Shown here: positions 16,780 to 23,573 of the stretch, in pieces
Position numbering within the stretch: the stretch's first letter is position 1
Layout of the letters: each line of letters opens with the position of its first letter
Source of the DNA: Paraburkholderia sabiae
GTDB taxonomy: Bacteria; Pseudomonadota; Gammaproteobacteria; Burkholderiales; Burkholderiaceae
Length of the DNA: 64,000 bases
Assembly: GCF_030412785.1 (NCBI RefSeq)
Contig: NZ_CP125296.1
Span: 1,736,001 to 1,800,000, forward strand
Direction: 5' to 3'
The notes under the pieces: model-generated
The model's database searches: none
Told to the model about the DNA's origin: nothing
Seen by the model: the letters and a program-made list of their open reading frames with translations, nothing else
Translations under genes and position numbers: made by a program

Positions 16780-18252
16780 TCACCATCCAAACTTGGCTTC
16801 AACACCAACGTAGTCCGCATTCCTCGCGCCCAGCGAGCGAATTGAATCCCCAACCTGAAAATGCACAGCTTCCAAAGCCAGTGCAACATTCGAACTCACG
16901 ATCCAGTCAGCCCGCACTTGCGCATACATCCCGGTCCACCGCGAACCCTTCCCCGCCGTACCAGGCACCACAGCAGAACCCTGCCCATAGATAGCATCGG
17001 CAGTAGTAGCACGCCACTGAAACCCGACGGCCGTCAAAAGAGAAACCTTCGGCGTCACCTTAAAAGTAATCGAAGGCTTCACATGAATCAGGTTGCTATA
17101 CCCCGTATAGCCCGCCAGCGTGAAGTAGTACCCATTCGGGAACAGAGGATTGAACGTCCCGACACGTCCATCGCCGGGATGTCGATCGCCCGACGCGCCA
17201 TCCACCTGCAAGCCAATTCGCGGCGTGCCCGGCATCGAAGCAAGCGTATAGCCGCCCAGCATGCCGAACGCCCACGCACCGATCGTGTCCTTGCCGACAT
17301 GCCCCGTCTGCACCATCGTTTCCGCGTCCCAGTCGAACGGCGCGACTTTGCCCGCATAACGCAGATCGAACACATCACGATGCTCGGTGCCCGAAGCATC
17401 GAGAAAACGCGCATTGTCGCGGTTATAGCGTGACCAGTACGCGGAAAGATCGCCCGGCCCTGTGTTCACTCGTTCGACACGCACGCCACTGAACGTCAGA
17501 TGCCGGTTCGATACATCGTCGAATGCCGTGACGTCGCGATACTGCACCGGCTGCGTCATGTAGCCGATAAAGCGCCACTTGTCGATTTCATAATCGGCCC
17601 AGATTGCATCGAACGCCTGGCGCACGTTTGGACCGTCGCGCACAGACACGAAGCGCTGCAAGTCGAACGCCATTTCCTGACGCCCGACGCGAGCCTTGAA
17701 CGTGCCGCCGCCCACGCCGTAGACGAACGCCACGAAAGCCTGCTCGATATCGAGCGGATTCTTGTCGACGGGCGACACGGAATCCTTGCCGAACGGCCGC
17801 GCATCCTCCAGCTGGAAAAACGCCTGCACGTGTCCACCGATACGCGCATCGGCATGCACCTCCGCGCGCTGGATCACGTAGCTGTCGGGACGCGCGCTGC
17901 CGAGTCCGAACAGCGGCGTGTTGTTCAACTCGAAGCGCTCGCGCAGATTCGCGCCGAGCGACAGATACGTCGACGGATCGCCGCCGAGCGGAATGTACTT
18001 GAGCGCATCGAACGGCTTGCGCGGCACGCACGGCAGCGCGAGCACCGACCAGTCTTCCTGCCAGCGATTGAACGACAGACCCGAAGGCCGCGTCGCCGTA
18101 CATGCCGTGCTTGCGTCCGCAGTTGCATCAGCCGCAAGCGCCTGCACACTCCCTGTCAAGCCGCATGCCGCAAGCCCCGCGCAAGCCGCGGCCTTGCCCG
18201 CTCGTCTGATCGCGCGTCGCACCGCGCTGTTCGTCGAACGTCGCACCGTCAC
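16780..18252 (-). CDS. Alginate-export family outer membrane porin
   Basis: The start is read as the GTG at 18252, which overlaps the stop of the upstream VOC gene (GTGA); a GTG at 18246 is possible. The product of about 490 residues has an N-terminal export signal (AGKAAACAGLAACGLTGSV to QALA). The mature part is typical of Alginate_exp barrels: YLSLGANLRERFELNNTPLF, QAFFQLEDARPFG, VGRQEMAFDLQRFVSVRDG, TFKARVGRQEMAF and a C-terminal strand ending FGW. Many alternating hydrophobic strands and an aromatic end fit an outer-membrane barrel of about 18 strands. It is last in a tight minus-strand run, so it probably imports or exports the substrate of that operon. The substrate is unknown; the family name does not imply alginate here. 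Confidence 0.85.
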   Translation of the reverse strand: MTVRRSTNSAVRRAIRRAGKAAACAGLAACGLTGSVQALAADATADASTACTATRPSGLSFNRWQEDWSVLALPCVPRKPFDALKYIPLGGDPSTYLSLGANLRERFELNNTPLFGLGSARPDSYVIQRAEVHADARIGGHVQAFFQLEDARPFGKDSVSPVDKNPLDIEQAFVAFVYGVGGGTFKARVGRQEMAFDLQRFVSVRDGPNVRQAFDAIWADYEIDKWRFIGYMTQPVQYRDVTAFDDVSNRHLTFSGVRVERVNTGPGDLSAYWSRYNRDNARFLDASGTEHRDVFDLRYAGKVAPFDWDAETMVQTGHVGKDTIGAWAFGMLGGYTLASMPGTPRIGLQVDGASGDRHPGDGRVGTFNPLFPNGYYFTLAGYTGYSNLIHVKPSITFKVTPKVSLLTAVGFQWRATTADAIYGQGSAVVPGTAGKGSRWTGMYAQVRADWIVSSNVALALEAVHFQVGDSIRSLGARNADYVGVEAKFGW

Positions 18253-19184
18253 TTCTTCACTTCGTGAATCTCGGCGACGTAGCCGCCGGGAAATTCGACC
18301 ATCGCGGTGCGCCCTTCGACCGTGCGGTTCGCGGGCGACAGCACCTTCACGCCGACGCCTTGCGCCTTCGTCAGCGTCGCGTCGAGATCGGCGACCTGAT
18401 AGCCCGTCGTCTCGCGGCCGAACGGATACGGCAGCTTGCCGTCCGTCGCGAACACGAGCATGTTGCCGAAGCCCGACGAGATGCGCACGCGGCGGATCGT
18501 GTCGCCAGGACGGCCGATTTCCGCGCCATCGGCGTGACGATCGTCGGATACGACCTTGCCATGCGAGAAGCGCACGAAGCGCTTGATGAAGTTGTCGGCG
18601 GCTTGCGGCGACACATACACGCGATTGTCCGGCACCGTTTCGAGCGGTCCATACGACGGCGCCTTCGTATGCCAGTACAGCTGCATATACAGGCCGCCCG
18701 GCCACTGGATCACGGCATCCTTGCCGATGGGATCATCGAACGTATCGACGATCACGTCCGCGCCCGCCGCACGCGCGGCGCGCACGGCCTTGTCGATGTC
18801 GGTGACGAGATAGCCCGTGCGTTCATTGCCGAACGGATACGGAACAGGCGTCTGGAACGCAAACACCGACAGCATGCCGACTGGCGTCTGCACGTATTGC
18901 GACGCCGTCTTGCTCGGCGTCGGCGTCACCGTGAACACGGCGCGCTGCGAAGCCTTGCCACCAAAAGTCGCGACGAAGCTGTCGACGAACGCGTCGATAT
19001 CCTGGTTCGACACATACACGTGCGTCGTGTCGTACTGCGGTCCGACGGACACGACGGGCGAGTTCTTGCCCGCGTTCTGATGGTCGGCTTCGGCGAAAGC
19101 GGGCGTGCCCGCCAGCGTCACGCCGAGCGCCGCGAGCGATACCACAGCGGCACGCAACAATCGATACATCTTGACGGTACTCAT
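18249..19184 (-). CDS. Exported protein with two VOC (glyoxalase-fold) domains
   Basis: The ATG at 19184 has AAGGAG eight bases upstream. The 311-residue product has a signal peptide (residues 1-31, ending TPAFA). Two VOC domains follow: about 45-165 (YDTTHVYVSNQDIDAFVDSF to WPGGLYMQLYWH) and about 175-311 (DNRVYVSPQAADNFIKRFVR to FPGGYVAEIHEVKK). Each has a paired sequence: PYPFGNERTGYLVTDID in domain 1 and PYPFGRETTGYQVADLD in domain 2, so an internal duplication is clear. VOC enzymes are usually cytoplasmic; a periplasmic form is less common. Its stop overlaps the start of the porin gene. A binding or isomerase-like role in the same pathway is likely, but the reaction is unknown. Confidence 0.85.
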   Translation of the reverse strand: MSTVKMYRLLRAAVVSLAALGVTLAGTPAFAEADHQNAGKNSPVVSVGPQYDTTHVYVSNQDIDAFVDSFVATFGGKASQRAVFTVTPTPSKTASQYVQTPVGMLSVFAFQTPVPYPFGNERTGYLVTDIDKAVRAARAAGADVIVDTFDDPIGKDAVIQWPGGLYMQLYWHTKAPSYGPLETVPDNRVYVSPQAADNFIKRFVRFSHGKVVSDDRHADGAEIGRPGDTIRRVRISSGFGNMLVFATDGKLPYPFGRETTGYQVADLDATLTKAQGVGVKVLSPANRTVEGRTAMVEFPGGYVAEIHEVKK

Positions 19185-19248
19185 GAAAACACTCCTTGCT
19201 GGTAATGGATGCGCCGCGTCGACGCCTGGCGTCACGACGCGATCGGAT

Positions 19249-19992
19249 TCATGTCTGGGACGAGCCCGTGTTTCTCGACAGCACGGCGAGCACGCAGAGC
19301 GCGGCAAGCGGCGGCAGCAGCGCCCAGAACGATGCGAACAGATAGCCCGCCGCACCCGCACCCGCGCCGATTGCGAAACCCGCGACAGGTGGCAACGTGC
19401 GCAACAGCCGCGTGCGCGCGGCGTGTCGCGTTTTTGCATCGCCGGATGAAAACAGCAGATCGAACGCGTCGATCACGGCCTGCGTGACGTTGCCCGTCAT
19501 CACCGTGTTCGCGACGACAGAGCGCGCCGTCAAACGCCCATGCGCGTTCTGCACGCCCATCGCGGCCGCGCCGAGCAAACCACACGCGATGGTGATCGGC
19601 GCGTCGGCATTGGTGATCGGCACGGCCAGCACGCCCGCGATCATGAAGCCCGCGAGTAGCACGGCCTGCGTCACGTACAGCGCGCACGCACGCGTGCCGT
19701 GTCCGCGCGCGAGCAGATGGTTGTCAAGCACGCGCGCCAGCACGATCCCCGCGACGAACGCAGGAAACGCGAGCCACTTGATCAGCAAGCCCTTCCCTGC
19801 GCCCGCGAGACCCGAGCCGATCAGAATGAAATTGCCCGTCACGTGCGCCGTAAAAAGCCCGAACAGCGCGACGAAACCGAGTGTGTCGACATAACCCGCG
19901 ATCGTCGCGAGCCATGCGTCCTCGCCTGTCACGTGATCGGGTTGCGCGGCGACATGCGCATCCGCGCCCGCGTTCACTTGTCCTTGTTGCAT
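19249..19992 (-). CDS. DUF1275 (YoaK) family membrane protein
   Basis: The 247 residues contain about six hydrophobic helices and the DUF1275 signature: GYVDTLGFVALFGLFTAHVT, GNFILIGSGLAG, then AAAMGVQNAHGRLTARSVVA and NTVMTGNVTQ. This small inner-membrane family has no proven function; transport or stress roles have been proposed. The start at 19992 overlaps the end of the XapX gene by 19 bases, so the two are translationally linked. It lies within the amidohydrolase-to-porin operon. Confidence 0.88.
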   Translation of the reverse strand: MQQGQVNAGADAHVAAQPDHVTGEDAWLATIAGYVDTLGFVALFGLFTAHVTGNFILIGSGLAGAGKGLLIKWLAFPAFVAGIVLARVLDNHLLARGHGTRACALYVTQAVLLAGFMIAGVLAVPITNADAPITIACGLLGAAAMGVQNAHGRLTARSVVANTVMTGNVTQAVIDAFDLLFSSGDAKTRHAARTRLLRTLPPVAGFAIGAGAGAAGYLFASFWALLPPLAALCVLAVLSRNTGSSQT

Positions 19993-20213
19993 GACGAAGC
20001 CGGTGTGCTAGCAGTGACGGACGGTGGTGCGCTTTGCGTCTGCGCATCGGGCGTGCGGATCTGCGCCTGCACGAACGGAATCGCATGCTCGCCGATCACG
20101 ATGCCGAGCAGGCCCGCGAGCGCGATCAGCGGCGGCGCGGGCGACTGCACGCGCACGAGGTAATACAGCAGGCCGATCACGAGGCCCACGCCCAACGAAA
20201 TCAGATACGACAT
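19974..20213 (-). CDS. XapX domain small membrane protein
   Basis: The 79 residues start MSYLISLGVGLVIGLLYYLV and continue PPLIALAGLLGIVIGEH, the two-helix pattern of XapX proteins. A Ser/Thr/Pro-rich tail ends SSCNKDK. Function is unknown for the family, which is often found beside hydrolases and DoxX proteins in proteobacteria. It overlaps the DUF1275 gene and follows the DoxX gene by about 55 bases. Confidence 0.85.
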   Translation of the reverse strand: MSYLISLGVGLVIGLLYYLVRVQSPAPPLIALAGLLGIVIGEHAIPFVQAQIRTPDAQTQSAPPSVTASTPASSCNKDK

Positions 20214-20267
20214 GGCTTACTCCCTCACGCGCTGCGTCGAAACGCCGAGCGCGCTTTTATGCGGTTT

Positions 20268-20690
20268 TTAAGGCTTCGCTGTTCGATCTTCACGTTGCGC
20301 CGACCTATGCGAGCCGAGCGCAACGCGATACCGCCCCGCACCGCCGATCGCAATCGTGCCGAACATGATCAGCAGCATCCACGCGAATTGCCCCTGATCC
20401 AGCGACCATTCGCGATGCACCAGACCGAGCGCGATCGCGCTGACGAGCATGATCGGCAGCGCGGCAAGCCGCGTCGCGATGCCCGCGATCATCAGCAGCG
20501 GACAGACGACCTCAGCGAAGATCGCGAACGCGAGCGTCAGCGTCTTGCCGAAATGCAGCGGGTCTTCGATCGCGCCGAGCTGGCTCGTGTAATGGAGCGC
20601 CTTCGGCAGTCCATGCACGAGCAGCACGAGCACGCTCGCGGTGACGCGCAGAAACAGCAGCGCGGCGTCAGGGGCGGAGAAACGGTTCAT
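20268..20690 (-). CDS. DoxX family membrane protein
   Basis: The ATG at 20690 lies 14 bases after the amidohydrolase stop. The 140 residues contain four hydrophobic helices and DoxX features: LLFLRVTASVLVLLVHGLPK, FAEVVCPLLMIAGIATRLAA and AWMLLIMFGTIAIGGAGRY. DoxX proteins are inner-membrane proteins linked to quinone/thiol redox or to oxidase complexes in some bacteria, but most members are unassigned. Its place directly after a metal-dependent hydrolase with a Cys-rich tail is notable. Confidence 0.85.
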   Translation of the reverse strand: MNRFSAPDAALLFLRVTASVLVLLVHGLPKALHYTSQLGAIEDPLHFGKTLTLAFAIFAEVVCPLLMIAGIATRLAALPIMLVSAIALGLVHREWSLDQGQFAWMLLIMFGTIAIGGAGRYRVALGSHRSAQREDRTAKP

Positions 20691-20704
20691 TGCGCGCAGA
20701 TGCC

Positions 20705-22585
20705 TCAGAACGCGAAGCAACTGCAACCGAGCGCGCCCCAGAACGAGTTCGCGTCGCTCGCAGGCACGTTGCTGCGCCACGCCCATCCATGCGCATGTTT
20801 GTGCACGCCGCACAGGTTCACGCAAGCGTCGTTGCACGACTGCGCGAGCGGCGCGGCAGCGGGACGATAGCGCGCATAGCCGCCGAATTCCGCAACGGGC
20901 GACCACGTCGGGCTGACGGGCAACGCGGGCGGCGCAAAGGTTTCGAACTCGTCGGCGGCATAGACGACGCGGCCGTTCACCACCGTCAGCATCGACGTGA
21001 GATGCTTGATCGCGTCTTCATCGACGGTGAAGAAATCGTCGGAAAGTACGGCGAAATCGGCGAGTTGACCCGGCACCAGCGCACCCTTGCGCGTCTCGTC
21101 GTTCGAGAACCATGCGCTGCCAACCGTATAGCGACGCAGCGCTTCCATGCGGTCGAGTCTGTCTTGCGCGGCATACATCTGCGTGCCGCCGACCGTGCGT
21201 CCCGACACGAGCCAGTACAGCGACACGAACGGATTGAAGCTCGCGACGCGCGTCGCGTCCGTGCCCGCACCAACGGGCAATCCCGCTGCGAGCATGTTGC
21301 GGATGGGCGGCGTGCGCGCGGCAGCTTCCGCGCCATAGCGCGAGATGAAGTACTCGCCCTGATATGCCATGCGATGCTGGATCGCAATGCCGCCGCCGAG
21401 CGCTGCAATACGCTCGATATTGCGTTGCGAGATCGTTTCGCAGTGGTCGAAGAACCAGCGCAGTCCGTTGAACGGCGTGTCGATGTTCACGCGCTCGAAC
21501 ACGTTGAGAAAGCGTTCGATCGATTCGTCGTAAGTCGCATGCAGACGGAACGGCCAGCGGTTTTGCACGAGCAGCCGCACGACGGCTTCGAGTTCGCTTT
21601 CCATCGCGTCCGGCAGATCGGGACGCGGTTCAAGAAAATCTTCGAAGTCCGCGGCAGAAAACACGAGCATTTCGCCCGCGCCATTCACTTTCAGGAAGTC
21701 GTCGCCGTCGCCGGGCTTCGTGACCTTGACCCACTTCGCAAAGTCTTCGATTTCCTTCTTCGCGTTCTGCGTGAACAGGTTGTATGCGATACGCACCGTC
21801 AGTTCGTTGCGTTTCGCGAGTTCCATGATGACGGCGTAGTCGTCGGGATACGCCTGATAGCCGCCGCCCGCATCGATCGCGCTCGTCACGCCGAGGCGAT
21901 TGAGTTCGCGCATGAACTGACGCGATGAATTCATCTGGTCTTCAACCGGCAGCTTCGGGCCTTTCGCAAGCGTCGCGTACAAAAGGCCCGCATTCGGACG
22001 CGCGATCAGCATGCCCGTCGGATTGCCGCGCTTGTCGCGCTGGATTTCGCCGCCCGGCGGATTCGGCGTGTCGCGGTCGTAGCCGACGGCACGCAGCGCC
22101 GCTGCATTCAGCAACGCGCTGTCGTAGAGATGGAGAATGAAGACGGGCGTGTCGGGCGCGATTGCGTTGATCTCTTCGAGCGTCGGGCCGCGCTTCTCCG
22201 CAAACTGGAACTCGTTCCATCCGCCGACCACGCGCACCCATTGCGGCGCCGGCGTGCGCGCGACCTGCGCGCGCAGCATCTCGAGTGCGTCGTGCAGCGA
22301 CGGCACACCGTCCCAGCGCAGTTCGAGATTGAAGTTGAGGCCGCCGCGAATCACGTGCAGATGCGAGTCGTTGAGACCGGGAATGACCGTGCGGCCCTTC
22401 AGGTCGATACGGCGCGTGGCATCGTTCGCCCATTGCATCATGTCGTGATCGTTGCCGCTCGCGACGATCTCGCCTTTGGACACGGCCAGCGCCGTCACGA
22501 ACGAACGCTTGTCGTCCTGCGTCGCTATCTTGCCGTTGTAGATCACCAGGTCCGCAATGCGGGCGGGCTGAATGGGTGCGGTCAT
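20705..22585 (-). CDS. YtcJ-type metal-dependent amidohydrolase with Cys/His-rich tail
   Basis: The 626 residues form an Amidohydro_3 enzyme. It has the N-terminal beta part (ADLVIYNGKIATQDD), the metal motif VIPGLNDSHLHVIRGG (the HxH of the family), a helical TIM barrel with later metal-site His (FRLHATYDES, FFDHCETISQRN), the Asp end motif (PVGAGTDATRVASFNP) and the closing beta part GALVPGQLADFAVLSDDFFT. Related enzymes hydrolyse N-substituted formamides or other exocyclic amides. Residues 583-626 are an extra tail with Cys at 584, 588, 592, 621 and 623 and His at 595, 597 and 599. It lies between a YcaC-like hydrolase and DoxX. The substrate cannot be told. Confidence 0.88.
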   Translation of the reverse strand: MTAPIQPARIADLVIYNGKIATQDDKRSFVTALAVSKGEIVASGNDHDMMQWANDATRRIDLKGRTVIPGLNDSHLHVIRGGLNFNLELRWDGVPSLHDALEMLRAQVARTPAPQWVRVVGGWNEFQFAEKRGPTLEEINAIAPDTPVFILHLYDSALLNAAALRAVGYDRDTPNPPGGEIQRDKRGNPTGMLIARPNAGLLYATLAKGPKLPVEDQMNSSRQFMRELNRLGVTSAIDAGGGYQAYPDDYAVIMELAKRNELTVRIAYNLFTQNAKKEIEDFAKWVKVTKPGDGDDFLKVNGAGEMLVFSAADFEDFLEPRPDLPDAMESELEAVVRLLVQNRWPFRLHATYDESIERFLNVFERVNIDTPFNGLRWFFDHCETISQRNIERIAALGGGIAIQHRMAYQGEYFISRYGAEAAARTPPIRNMLAAGLPVGAGTDATRVASFNPFVSLYWLVSGRTVGGTQMYAAQDRLDRMEALRRYTVGSAWFSNDETRKGALVPGQLADFAVLSDDFFTVDEDAIKHLTSMLTVVNGRVVYAADEFETFAPPALPVSPTWSPVAEFGGYARYRPAAAPLAQSCNDACVNLCGVHKHAHGWAWRSNVPASDANSFWGALGCSCFAF

Positions 22586-22707
22586 CGTCGCTCTCCGTCA
22601 AACGTGGTCAGGCTGGGGTCGAACTGAGGTCAAACATTCCCCGCGCACGGCGTCATGAACGCCGCGCGTGAGGTCGAACTAAAAAGCGTGTGATGCGATG
22701 AAGCCGA

Positions 22708-23343
22708 TCAGCCCGCCTCGCTCGCGTGCTCGCCGAGAATCTGCTTCGCGTAGCGCACGCCGATGCCGTATGCGCTGTGCGCCTTGAAGATTTCCATGCA
22801 GCCTTCGTACGTTTCGCTGCGCGCCCAGTCGCGTTGCAGTTCGCACATGAACTGCAGCGAGTTCATCGGCACCGCGCCTGCCTGCACGATGCGTTGCACC
22901 GCGCGCTCATGCGCTTCTTCCGTGATGTCGCCGCAAGCGTCCGTCGGCACGTAGATTTCGAAGCCTTCCTTCAGCATCTGGATGGTCGGGAACGTCACGC
23001 ACACTTCCGTCCACAGGCCCGCGATCACGATCTTCTTGCGGCCCGTGGCCTTGATCGCTTCACGGAAGCCCTTGTCTTCCCACGAGTTCATCGACGTGCG
23101 GTCGATCGGCTTGATCTCCGGGAACACCGACTGCACTTCGGGCAGCAGATGGCCGCTGAACGAATCGGCGGCGATCGTCGTCAGAATGGTCGGCACCTTG
23201 AAGAGCTTCGCGCTCTTCGCGAGGATCTGGACGTTGTGCAGAACGTTCGTACGCTCGTGCGAGTGCGTGCCGAAGAACATCTGCGGCTGATGGTCGATAA
23301 GCGCGAGCGCGCACGTGTCGGGCGTCAACAGTTCATAGGCCAT
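22708..23343 (-). CDS. YcaC-like isochorismatase-fold hydrolase
   Basis: The start is the ATG at 23343, with TGGAG seven bases upstream. The 211 residues fit the YcaC group of the cysteine hydrolase superfamily: ALALIDHQPQMFFG with Asp17, IDRTSMNSW with Arg82, and GLWTEVCVTF with Cys115. These correspond to the Asp-Arg-Cys set of YcaC. E. coli YcaC has no settled substrate; relatives act on amides, nicotinamide or isochorismate. The gene follows STAND regulator 1 by about 230 bases and precedes the amidohydrolase by 122. Two amide-type hydrolases in a row suggest stepwise breakdown of an amide. Confidence 0.88.
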   Translation of the reverse strand: MAYELLTPDTCALALIDHQPQMFFGTHSHERTNVLHNVQILAKSAKLFKVPTILTTIAADSFSGHLLPEVQSVFPEIKPIDRTSMNSWEDKGFREAIKATGRKKIVIAGLWTEVCVTFPTIQMLKEGFEIYVPTDACGDITEEAHERAVQRIVQAGAVPMNSLQFMCELQRDWARSETYEGCMEIFKAHSAYGIGVRYAKQILGEHASEAG

Positions 23344-23573
23344 GAGTAGCTCCATTTCGCAAGAATGCGAGAGACCCGCACGGTTGCTTTAAGGCAACCG
23401 CGCTGGCGTCCGGTTAGTAGTCGGATACAGTCGACGTCGCATCGGCGATGCAGATGCGAACGGCTTCGTCGCGCAGCTCAGGCGCGAGTTTCACAATGCC
23501 GCGTGGGCATTACGACCTGGGAGAAGATTAGTGACGGGCGGACTTAAAGTCCTGATGGCAGTCTTAATCGTTA

